From positions 80,553 to 144,552 of the forward strand of contig JBHJGV010000015.1 in NCBI GenBank assembly GCA_050331455.1: 64,000 bases of DNA. Direction: 5' to 3'. This DNA comes from CAYUYV01 sp050331455. GTDB lineage: Bacteria > Pseudomonadota > Alphaproteobacteria > JAJFIK01. Shown in pieces: positions 53,551 to 60,217 of the stretch. Position numbers and translations under genes: made by a program. The notes beneath the pieces are model-generated. The model did no database searches. It was not told the origin of the DNA and saw only the letters and a program-made list of their open reading frames with translations. The first letter of the stretch is position 1, and every line of letters begins with the position of its first letter.

Positions 53551-53806
53551 GGCCAAGCTCCTCGTCCTTCTGCCGCTTACGGATTTCCTTCAACCGGTCC
53601 AGGAGCAGCCGTTCCTCCCGCTCAAAGGTCTCTTCGTCGATGAAGCCCAGGTCGAGTTGATCCTCAAGGGCCCGCAAGGCCGCCTGCACCTTCGCCGGAT
53701 TGTAGTATTCCGCCTCGGCCGCCTCGGTGATCTTGCGCGCAATCCAGGTAAAGCTGCGCAGGGGAAGCGAAACAGGCGCCGTCAGCGCCGTGGTCAGAAG
53801 GCCCAT
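53543..53806 (-). CDS. gvpG: Gas vesicle protein GvpG
   Basis: Small helical assembly factor that works with GvpF/L. The 87-aa product has the family features: a hydrophobic N-terminus (MGLLTTALTAPVSLPLRSFTWIARKI), EAEYYNPAKVQAALRALEDQLDLGFIDEE, and the Lys/Arg-Glu-rich end RLLLDRLKEIRKRQKDEE. GAGGAGACC precedes the ATG at 53806. The gene overlaps the AAA ATPase start by 8 bp and follows the first gvpF/L after 16 bp. Confidence 0.93.
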   Translation of the reverse strand: MGLLTTALTAPVSLPLRSFTWIARKITEAAEAEYYNPAKVQAALRALEDQLDLGFIDEETFEREERLLLDRLKEIRKRQKDEELGHG

Positions 53807-53822
53807 GGCCGGTCTCCTCAGG

Positions 53823-54659
53823 TCAAGGGGTCCCGGAAAATGCAGGATACTCAGCAGGGGACCAATCGATGGACAAGGTGATAAAGCTGTAGGGGGGCAC
53901 CGGCCCGACATAGCGGACCGTGACGCGCTCTTCCTGACGGGTTCGGATGTCCTCAACGACGGCATCAAAGGCCGCCTCGCGGGCAGCCTCGACGAGAAAG
54001 GCGCCATTGAGGACCATCCGGTCCTCGGTCACGGCCGGCGTGCGCGTTTCCTCGGCGAGGGGCGACAGAAGGGCCATGAGCGCAGCGGCCTCCTGCTCCC
54101 GCTTGACGGCGAGGGCGTCTTCGATGCGCCGGCCCAGGTCGATGCGCTGATAATAGCTCTGGGCTTCGCTGGTCCCGGCGAGCTTTTCGCGCAGCTGACG
54201 GATCTTGGAATCCTCCTCGCCGATCTCGGCAAACAGGCGCTCCATGTTCCAGAAAACCTTCACGCCCAGTTCGACCCGCCCTGCAATCCGGGCAAAGAGC
54301 GTATCGAGGTCCGTCCCGTGGTCGTCCAGAATGGTGGACAGGGCCTCCGGCCGGTCGGCCAGCGTTCCGAAGCGCACCGGCAGCACCGGACCCATGGCCA
54401 TGGCCTCCTCCAGGACCTTGGTATGGGCCATCATATTGCGCCGGGTGGGATCGATCTCGCCCATGATCATCGGACTGACGATGACGCCCCGTTCTCCGGA
54501 CCAGACGATATGGGGCGTTTCGGCGCCGGGCAAAGGCGGCTGATGAAAGACCGAAGAGGACGCCCAGTCCCGGGCCCGGACAATGCCATAGACATAGGCG
54601 CCCTGGACCGCCTCCGCTTCGGTGTGATCCGGGTCGATATCATGGGCGAGCGCACTCAT
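53823..54659 (-). CDS. gvpF: Gas vesicle protein GvpL/GvpF family (paralogue 1)
   Basis: A 278-aa GvpF/L protein, the most canonical of the four: GAYVYGIVRA, GEIDPTRRNMMAHTKVLEEAMAMGPVLPVRFGTLA, the middle helices VELGVKVFWNMERLFAEI and SYYQRIDLGRRIEDAL, LNGAFLVEAAREAAFDAVV, and the end VRYVGPVPPYSFITLSI. The VLPVRFGTLA box, degraded in paralogues 2 and 3, is intact here. Its ATG overlaps the Hsp20 stop (ATGA). gvpG follows after 16 bp, reproducing the widespread gvpF-gvpG pair. Confidence 0.95.
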   Translation of the reverse strand: MSALAHDIDPDHTEAEAVQGAYVYGIVRARDWASSSVFHQPPLPGAETPHIVWSGERGVIVSPMIMGEIDPTRRNMMAHTKVLEEAMAMGPVLPVRFGTLADRPEALSTILDDHGTDLDTLFARIAGRVELGVKVFWNMERLFAEIGEEDSKIRQLREKLAGTSEAQSYYQRIDLGRRIEDALAVKREQEAAALMALLSPLAEETRTPAVTEDRMVLNGAFLVEAAREAAFDAVVEDIRTRQEERVTVRYVGPVPPYSFITLSIDWSPAEYPAFSGTP

Positions 54660-55174
54660 GCCAACCTCCGATCCAGGCGAATTTCGAGAATGCCGTTCTG
54701 GAAGGCCTGCGCCATGCTCGCCGCGTCAACGGGCGCGTCGAGGGGAATCTCGGCGGCATAGCGGCGGCGTCCGGAGGCTTCGACGCGCAGCACGTCCCCC
54801 TCCAAGGCGGCGGCGATGTCCTGCTCGCTCACACCCGGAAGCTCCACCGTCACGACGACCGCGCCGTCCTCGTCATAGATGTCCACCAGGGGCTCGCGTA
54901 TATCGGCCATCTCCGGTCCGTCCGGACCCGGCTTCAGATTGCCGAACGTCTTCGCTTCCACGCCGCCCAAACCGGTTCGGATGCTGACGCCAAAAACACC
55001 GTTCACCGCGCCACCCTCAATGGGAAACTCGAAGGACCGGGCCTGTCCGTCCGTGCCGGCGCCAAAAACCTCTTCCAGACGCTGGGTGATGGAAGACAAG
55101 CCCGCCTTGATATCGGCCACGGCTTCGGACGGGCTGGCGGCACGGCGGGGATTGGGGCGGCGGGTCGGCGGCAT
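54656..55174 (-). CDS. gvpH: Hsp20/alpha-crystallin-type small heat-shock protein (GvpH-like)
   Basis: ATP-independent chaperone, 172 aa. The N-terminal 75 residues are variable with EAVADIKAGLSSITQRLEEVFG, which is typical of the gas vesicle Hsp20 group. An alpha-crystallin domain follows: LVDIYDEDGAVVVTVELPGVSEQDIAAALEGDVLRVEA, ending with the AxxxNGIL motif (AQAFQNGILEIRL). GvpH of haloarchaea is also Hsp20-like, and the position beside gvpF fits. It probably holds aggregation-prone GvpA-family proteins soluble before assembly. Confidence 0.9.
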   Translation of the reverse strand: MPPTRRPNPRRAASPSEAVADIKAGLSSITQRLEEVFGAGTDGQARSFEFPIEGGAVNGVFGVSIRTGLGGVEAKTFGNLKPGPDGPEMADIREPLVDIYDEDGAVVVTVELPGVSEQDIAAALEGDVLRVEASGRRRYAAEIPLDAPVDAASMAQAFQNGILEIRLDRRLA

Positions 55175-55198
55175 GGGCGGCCTCCTGTATGGATGGGT

Positions 55199-55585
55199 TC
55201 AATCGGGCTTGAGATAATCGGGATCGGAAGGGGCGGGTTCGGGATGGCCGATCCGGGCTTCCAGACGGGCGAGGCGCTCCTCCAGGCCCGCCAGAGTCGG
55301 CGCCGGTGCTGAAGAGCCCGGCGCAGTCTGGCCACTGACGGATGGCGTGGTGTGGTGCGCCAGGGCCGCGCCGGACAGGTAAGGGTCCCTCTGCCACCAG
55401 TCGATCCCCAGTTCCCGGGCCTTGTCGACGGAGCAAACCACCAGGCGCAGCTTGATGGTCAGCAGCTCGATCCCGACCAGAGCGACGGAGACGTCGCCGG
55501 CCACCACGACGCCCTTGTCCAGCACCCGCTCCAGAATGTCGGCGAGGCTGTCGCCGTGGACCGCGTGCTGCATCCTCATGGTCAT
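55199..55585 (-). CDS. gvpJ: Gas vesicle protein GvpJ (GvpA paralogue)
   Basis: Minor shell protein, probably at the conical tips or in nucleation. The GvpA-like core spans residues 10-65: DSLADILERVLDKGVVVAGDVSVALVGIELLTIKLRLVVCSVDKARELGIDWW. IDWW at its end is the GvpJ mark. A long, Pro/Ala/Ser-rich C-terminal tail of about 60 residues follows, ending in an acidic helix (LEERLARLEARIG). The ATG at 55585 is used; an in-frame ATG six bases later is equally possible. It lies between gvpO and hsp20 with gaps of 12 and 24 bp. Confidence 0.93.
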   Translation of the reverse strand: MTMRMQHAVHGDSLADILERVLDKGVVVAGDVSVALVGIELLTIKLRLVVCSVDKARELGIDWWQRDPYLSGAALAHHTTPSVSGQTAPGSSAPAPTLAGLEERLARLEARIGHPEPAPSDPDYLKPD

Positions 55586-55597
55586 GGGGTGTCAAAC

Positions 55598-55912
55598 TCA
55601 CTCTTCCGTTTGCCCTCGGATGAAACGGCGGACCCGTTCATAGGTCAGCATCGTTCCGTCCCCGTCGAGCACGAGTTCATAGGTGGCCAGCACGTCACGG
55701 CTCTCCGGGATCGACCGGTGTTCCACCATGTCGATATTGACGAGCCAACCCTCGTCCCCCTTTTGCACCTTGGAAACGGTGTCGGGTTTGAGACCGGTGA
55801 TTTCCTGAAGTTCAGCCTTCGCCCGCAAGGCGATATCCCGTGCGCCCATGGCGACTTTCTCCTGAAACGGCGGGCCGGCCTGGCCGGACTCTTCGATCAT
55901 GACGATCTGCAT
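55598..55912 (-). CDS. gvpO: Gas vesicle protein GvpO
   Basis: Accessory or regulatory protein of gas vesicle formation. The 104-aa product matches the GvpO core: ARAKAEL... LQEITGLKPDTVSKVQKGDEGW, VNIDMVEHRSIPESRDVLATYELVLD, and the end LTYERVRRFIRGQ. GvpO is essential for vesicle formation in haloarchaea and may affect gvpA expression. It sits 12 bp before gvpJ and 30 bp after the 120-aa gene on the same strand. Confidence 0.92.
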   Translation of the reverse strand: MQIVMIEESGQAGPPFQEKVAMGARDIALRAKAELQEITGLKPDTVSKVQKGDEGWLVNIDMVEHRSIPESRDVLATYELVLDGDGTMLTYERVRRFIRGQTEE

Positions 55913-55942
55913 GGGTCCTTCTTCCTCTCACCTTCCGCGCCG

Positions 55943-56305
55943 TCAGGACCCGGCGACCCGGGCCGCCCGGCGGGACGGGGTGGGGCCGGCCTCCGGCGGG
56001 CGCGGTTGTGGGGGTGCGGGCGGCTTTAGGGCACCGCCCTCGACGACGGTCAGCCTGCGGCTGCGGGCATGCAGATCCGCAATGGCGTCGTAGATCGTCT
56101 CGAGCCGAGCATCGATCTGGCTGAGCCGTGCACGGGCATGGCGTTCTTTGTCCGCCCACGTCTGCAATTCGTTCTCCACCCGCTCGCGCATATGCTCAAG
56201 CTGCATCAACTCGGTCACGAGGGCCTGGCGGCCGCGCGGAACCAGCCTGGGACGGGGCAGGTCGCGAATGGAGGCACGGGGCGGCGAGGGACGGGGGGCG
56301 GGCAT
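55943..56305 (-). CDS. Gas-vesicle-locus helical protein of unknown function (GvpV-position)
   Basis: A 120-aa basic protein. The middle is one long amphipathic helix or coiled coil (ALVTELMQLEHMRERVENELQTWADKERHARARLSQIDARLETIYDAIADLHA). It is flanked by a Pro/Arg-rich N-terminus (MPAPRPSPPRASIRDLPRPR) and a Pro/Ala-rich tail. GAAAGGTT precedes the ATG at 56305. Some proteobacterial gas vesicle clusters have small helical genes after gvpN (for example gvpV), so this may be an equivalent, but sequence identity with them cannot be judged here. It is clearly part of the operon, with 59 and 30 bp to its neighbours. Confidence 0.7.
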   Translation of the reverse strand: MPAPRPSPPRASIRDLPRPRLVPRGRQALVTELMQLEHMRERVENELQTWADKERHARARLSQIDARLETIYDAIADLHARSRRLTVVEGGALKPPAPPQPRPPEAGPTPSRRAARVAGS

Positions 56306-56364
56306 GGCGAACCTTTCGGAACAGGACAGCAGGGACGGGCGGACCGGAGCGGGGAACCGATCCG

Positions 56365-57372
56365 TCAGGAGACAGCCAGAAGCGAAGGCGCTGACACATT
56401 GGATGCAACAAGATCGGGTTCCGCAGGCGGACAGTAATGACTGATCAGCCGGATCAGCATGTCCCGGCAACGGGCGCGCTCGCGCTCCACATGGGGCCCG
56501 GGATCCGCCTTGATCATCACCTTGGCGAGCAGCACGTCGACACAAAGCTGAACGAAATCGGCATCGGAAACGCAGACCGCCCAGCCCCGATCCGTGGCCA
56601 CCTGGGCGATCATGAGACAGGCCCGCATGGTGGGGATCTGGGCGCAGGCGTTGGACTGGCGAAAATCCCGGACCACATTCACGATGCGCCGCGCGCCCGA
56701 AGGACTGATCCCGGTCTTGCCCATGACGATGCGCTCCTCGGTCGATTTGTCGAAGAAGCCGAGATCGAGCGTGATCATCCGGTCCAGGAGGGCATCCTGG
56801 AGGTCCTGAACGCCGGCATAGTCCACCGGGTTGGAGGTAAAGATGACCCGGAAATCCGGATGAACACGGATGTAATTCTCCTCCCGCGCCGTGCTGGGAA
56901 TCAGCAGAAGGCGTTCCTCAAGCACCGTCAGCAACGCATTGTTGGCTTCCGGCGGGGACCGGGTGAATTCGTCATAGACCAGGACATAACCGTGCCGGCA
57001 GGCGGCCGTCAGGATCTCATCGGTCCAGACGGCCGAGGACTCCGTCTCCGTCTTGACCACCGAAGCGACATATTTGTCGACCACCCGACGGGTCTTGTAC
57101 CCCGCCTTGCCGCCCAGCAGGCTGTCGGCCGTGAAGGTGGCGCTGCCACTGATCATGGCGACGGGCCGGTCGAGCAGACCCGCCATGTGCAAGGCGAGCG
57201 TGGTCTTTCCGGTTCCCGCGGGCCCGCGCAAATGGACCGGGAAGCCCGCGTCCAGATAGGCGAGGCCCCGTGCCGTCAGATTGCGGATCTCATCGGTCTC
57301 CACGATCAAGGGCACCGACGGTCCGGACGGCCAGTCCGGACACGACGGATCGTGGTCAGTGGCATGCAGCAT
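56365..57372 (-). CDS. gvpN: Gas vesicle AAA+ ATPase GvpN
   Basis: MoxR-like AAA+ ATPase that promotes gas vesicle growth, 335 aa. Walker A is RGPAGTGKTT near 50-58, preceded by the GvpN motif LTARGLAYLDAGFPVHLRG. Walker B is in VLVYDEFTRSPPEANNALLTVLEER, sensor 1 in VIFTSNPVDYAGVQDLQDALLDRM. GGKAGYKTRRVVDKYVASV and IPSTAREENYIRVHPDFRVIFTSN are GvpN-specific. It follows the HhH gene after 182 bp, and precedes the 120-aa gene by 59 bp. The ATG at 57372 has only a modest ribosome-binding site. Confidence 0.96.
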   Translation of the reverse strand: MLHATDHDPSCPDWPSGPSVPLIVETDEIRNLTARGLAYLDAGFPVHLRGPAGTGKTTLALHMAGLLDRPVAMISGSATFTADSLLGGKAGYKTRRVVDKYVASVVKTETESSAVWTDEILTAACRHGYVLVYDEFTRSPPEANNALLTVLEERLLLIPSTAREENYIRVHPDFRVIFTSNPVDYAGVQDLQDALLDRMITLDLGFFDKSTEERIVMGKTGISPSGARRIVNVVRDFRQSNACAQIPTMRACLMIAQVATDRGWAVCVSDADFVQLCVDVLLAKVMIKADPGPHVERERARCRDMLIRLISHYCPPAEPDLVASNVSAPSLLAVS

Positions 57373-57554
57373 TGTAGGTCCCGCGCTTCAAGGGTCACCG
57401 GTCCCCGCGGCCGCACAGTCATGCGGCCGGTGTCGTCCTGACAGGGATGGTTTGCGGGATTGGCTGGCGGCACGCTGATGTGGACATACTGAGGATCGCG
57501 TGCCGCCACCCGAACCTCGAAACCGTTGCGTCCCTCGAAGGTGGGCCGCTCTGG

Positions 57555-58820
57555 TTAACGATTGGTAACCTCAATCGGGCCGGCCTCAGCGGCGGACGGA
57601 TCGGGACCGTGGATGAAGATCCGGGCCGTCTCGATCCACACATCCACATTGGCAAGACAGGAGACATTGCCGAGGGACGCCTTCAGGGCGACGGGATCGG
57701 CCTCTGCCAGGGCCTGGACCGTCTCGACCCCGAGCTGGTGCAGCCGGGTGCGCATGCCGGCACCGATCATGGGCAGGGCGTCGAGCGGAACGGGTGTGCG
57801 GACCATGCGCACCTGCAGGGCTGCGCCGAGATCCGTCACCGCGGCCCCATGGGCGGCTTCCGTCAGGCTCGGGTTACCCTCTCCGGCGCCATGATCGTCC
57901 CCGGGCGCATCGGCCGGGTCCACCTGGACTGAGTCCGTTTCGGCCGGCGCCGGAGGATCGATGACCGGCTCGGGCGTGGTCTGGAAGGCGTCTGGATTGA
58001 TCCAGACGCCGGAGCCCTGGTGCGGACCATCGGCACCGGACACGATCTCCGGCGCCGGCATCGCGTCCGTTTCGGAATGGGAGAAAGGCATCGTCGGGAG
58101 CGGACCTTGATCGGCTTGGTCCTCGGTCATCAGGGCGCCGAACAGGGATCCGCCCGGGCCGTCGGGCGCATCGTCGAGGTCGATCGCCGCCGCCCGGTTC
58201 GCCATGTCGGCGCGGCTGGCGGCCACGGCCCGGGCCGTCCGGGGGCCACGGCGCAGGGGGCGTGGCCCCGTCTCCATGGGATCGCTGATTCCGGCGGCTT
58301 CGGGCGGGCGAAGGGCGCTGCGCCGCGCCTCTCCGGTGCGCAGGAGCGTCTCGCGGACGGCTGTACGGCGGGCCGCCGTCTCGCGACGCCGGGCCTCCGC
58401 CGCCGCACGGCGCGGATCGTCCCCGGGCGCACTGCGCGGCATGGCCCCCATGGGCTGCCAGCGCTCGAAGACCCGCACGCGAGGGCGGGGGTCCGGCTCG
58501 GATGGCGGCGAAGGGTCGCTCGCGGACGGAGCCGCGTTCCCGCCATGCTCGGATCCATCATCCTCCGGAGACGATGAATTGAACTGTGCCGGGAGTGGTG
58601 CCGGATTGGCGGATCTTTCATCGGCAGGCGTCGGATCGCCGGCCGGATCATCGGCCAGATCATCGGCCAGATCATCGGTAAGCGAAGCACGCCGTTTCGC
58701 GGCCCGTTCCGCCCGCAGGCGGCGGAGGTAATCGGCCGCCTCCCGGCGCAGGGCCAGGGCCCGCTCCCGCGGATCCGGCTTTTTGGACCGGGTCTTGGGA
58801 TCACCAGAGTCGAAGGACAT
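57555..58820 (-). CDS. Disordered protein with C-terminal helix-hairpin-helix, in the gvpC position
   Basis: A 421-aa protein. The first ~350 residues are low-complexity, rich in Ala, Pro, Asp and Arg, and probably disordered, with arginine-rich helices (ERALALRREAADYLRRLRAERAAKRR; RRAAAEARRRETAARRTAVRETLL). Residues about 355-410 form a helix-hairpin-helix-like unit: VPLDALPMIGAGMRTRLHQLGVETVQALAEADPVALKASLG. No GvpC 33-residue repeat is present. The gene lies between gvpA and gvpN, exactly where gvpC sits in classical clusters. It may be a shell-associated or regulatory protein; DNA binding is possible from the HhH. It has no recognisable family name. A 12-bp repeat near its N-terminus adds Asp-Asp-Leu-Ala units. 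Confidence 0.8.
   Translation of the reverse strand: MSFDSGDPKTRSKKPDPRERALALRREAADYLRRLRAERAAKRRASLTDDLADDLADDPAGDPTPADERSANPAPLPAQFNSSSPEDDGSEHGGNAAPSASDPSPPSEPDPRPRVRVFERWQPMGAMPRSAPGDDPRRAAAEARRRETAARRTAVRETLLRTGEARRSALRPPEAAGISDPMETGPRPLRRGPRTARAVAASRADMANRAAAIDLDDAPDGPGGSLFGALMTEDQADQGPLPTMPFSHSETDAMPAPEIVSGADGPHQGSGVWINPDAFQTTPEPVIDPPAPAETDSVQVDPADAPGDDHGAGEGNPSLTEAAHGAAVTDLGAALQVRMVRTPVPLDALPMIGAGMRTRLHQLGVETVQALAEADPVALKASLGNVSCLANVDVWIETARIFIHGPDPSAAEAGPIEVTNR
58646..58680. repeat. Tandem 12-bp repeats in the gvpC-position gene
   Basis: GATCATCGGCCA at 58646-58657 and 58658-58669, then a partial third copy to 58678. The period is four codons, giving repeated Asp-Asp-Leu-Ala in the disordered N-terminal part. 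Confidence 0.8.
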
Positions 58821-58921
58821 GGACGATGTTTCCCGAAAGCCGCGGGGCGGGCGGAGGGAGCGCGAAGCTCATGCCGTCACCCGCTCGCCCCGCGCAGGCC
58901 AGCACCGGTGACGGATCGAGG

Positions 58922-58935
58922 CCGGGCGAGCCCGG
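58922..58935 (-). other. Stem-loop directly after gvpA
   Basis: CCGGGC-GA-GCCCGG is a perfect 6-bp GC-only inverted repeat starting 1-2 nt after the gvpA stop. No T-run follows, so it is more likely a 3'-end stabiliser or attenuator than a full terminator. It would allow gvpA message to exceed that of the rest of the operon. Confidence 0.45.
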
Positions 58936-58936
58936 G

Positions 58937-59155
58937 TCAGGCCGTGGCGGCCACGGGCTCCACGGTCAGGCCGACCGCTTCGGCATATTTCAGATAGGTC
59001 TCAACACTCGCGACAATAGCGCGGGCCTCGATGGAGACGAGTTCGATACCGACAAGGGCGACACGGACGAATGCGTCAATGACGATCCCCTTGTCCAGGA
59101 TGCGGTCGATCACTTCAGCGAGGCTGGAAGAGGCAACGGATTTTTCGATGGCCAT
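58937..59155 (-). CDS. gvpA: Major gas vesicle structural protein GvpA
   Basis: Forms the ribs of the gas-permeable, water-excluding vesicle wall. The 72-aa product is almost canonical: MAIEKSVASSSLAEVIDRIL, then the DKGIVIDAFVRVALVGIELVSIEARAIVASVETYLKYAEAVGL core and a short tail. The start at 59155 gives the family N-terminus; the frame is open upstream without similarity. AAAGGG lies 9-14 nt before the ATG. It is the first gene of the cluster, so the operon promoter should be in the 180 bp between it and dapD. A stem-loop follows immediately. Confidence 0.98.
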   Translation of the reverse strand: MAIEKSVASSSLAEVIDRILDKGIVIDAFVRVALVGIELVSIEARAIVASVETYLKYAEAVGLTVEPVAATA

Positions 59156-59208
59156 GGCCTGGAACCCTTTGTTCAGAGGAGATGCCAGCCCCCTTTCGGC
59201 GCAAGGGC

Positions 59209-59220
59209 CGATCCGGATCG
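59209..59220. promoter_or_regulatory. Perfect palindrome upstream of gvpA
   Basis: CGATCCGGATCG is a perfect 12-bp palindrome 54 bp before the gvpA ATG, in the region that should hold the gas vesicle operon promoter. It might be an operator half of a regulator site. Palindromes of this length also occur by chance, and no -35/-10 or -24/-12 pair could be placed with confidence nearby. Confidence 0.3.
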
Positions 59221-59335
59221 TCCCGGGAGCAGGCACGCGGTCAGTTCGTGACCTTCAAGGGTGTAGGGAGGCCGAGGTTAACAGGCGGATAATTCGAGCC
59301 CGATGGATGCCGCTGGTCCGTAGCCCGACCGTCCG

Positions 59336-60172
59336 TCAGCCGCGCAACAGGTCATTGATGGAGGTTTTGGCCCGGGTGCGGGCATCCACCTGCTTGACGA
59401 TCACCGCACAATAAAGCGACGGCTCGCCGGGACCGCCCGGCAGACTGCCCGGGACCACAACCGAATAGGGCGGCACAGAGCCGTAGGTCACCTGACCTGT
59501 GGCGCGATTCACGATCTTCGTCGACGCCCCGACAAAGACCCCCATGGAGAGCACCGCCCCCTGGCCGATGACCGCCCCTTCGGCGACTTCCGAGCGGGCG
59601 CCGATGAAACAGTCGTCCTCCACGATGACAGGAGTGGCCTGGAGAGGCTCCAGAACCCCGCCGATGCCCGCCCCACCGGAAATGTGGCAGTTCCGCCCGA
59701 TCTGGGCACATGAGCCCACCGTCGCCCACGTGTCGACCATGGTGCCCTCGCCCACATGGGCGCCCAGATTGACGAAACAGGGCATCAGCACGACGCCCGG
59801 CGCAATGTGAGCCGAATATCGCACGACACACGATGGGACAGCGCGGAAGCCCGCCGCGGAAAACCGGTCCGCATCCCAGCCTTCGAACTTCGAGGGTACC
59901 TTGTCATACCAGAGACTGTCCTGGCCCGGACCGCCGGGAATGGGCACCATGGGATTGAGGCGGAAGGACAGCAGCACCGCCTTTTTCAGCCATTGGTTCA
60001 CGACCCATCCGTCTGCCCCCGGTTCGGCCACCCGGAATCGTCCGCTGTCGAGCCCGGCCAGGGCCGCATTCACCGCCTCGCGCACGGGGCCGATGGTCTC
60101 CGTAGACAGACTGTCACGGGCCTCCCACGCCCCGTCGATGGTGGCTTCGAGATCGGGTGCGGGCACTCCCAT
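59336..60172 (-). CDS. dapD: 2,3,4,5-tetrahydropyridine-2,6-dicarboxylate N-succinyltransferase
   Basis: Succinylase step of lysine/diaminopimelate synthesis. The 278-aa product has an N-terminal helical domain (LEATIDGAWEARDSLSTETIGPVREAVNAAL) with AEPGADGWVVNQWLKKAVLLSFRL, and then a left-handed beta-helix of hexapeptide repeats: VVLMPCFVNLGAHVGEGTMVDTWATVGSCAQIGRNCHISGGAGIGGVLEP. The C-terminal KTSINDLLRG end is typical. GAAGGAGACG precedes the ATG at 60172. It follows the HAD nucleotidase gene with a 45-bp gap on the same strand. The downstream 180 bp hold the gas vesicle operon promoter. Confidence 0.97.
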   Translation of the reverse strand: MGVPAPDLEATIDGAWEARDSLSTETIGPVREAVNAALAGLDSGRFRVAEPGADGWVVNQWLKKAVLLSFRLNPMVPIPGGPGQDSLWYDKVPSKFEGWDADRFSAAGFRAVPSCVVRYSAHIAPGVVLMPCFVNLGAHVGEGTMVDTWATVGSCAQIGRNCHISGGAGIGGVLEPLQATPVIVEDDCFIGARSEVAEGAVIGQGAVLSMGVFVGASTKIVNRATGQVTYGSVPPYSVVVPGSLPGGPGEPSLYCAVIVKQVDARTRAKTSINDLLRG

Positions 60173-60217
60173 GGGGGCGTCTCCTTCGGACAAGGGGCTC
60201 AAGGCGAAAACGGAACC

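Noticed and set aside
59170..59190. Possible sigma-54 promoter (TGGCAT...CTGAA) upstream of gvpA
   Set aside because: The near-invariant GC of the -12 box is GA here, and it lies too close to the ribosome-binding site.
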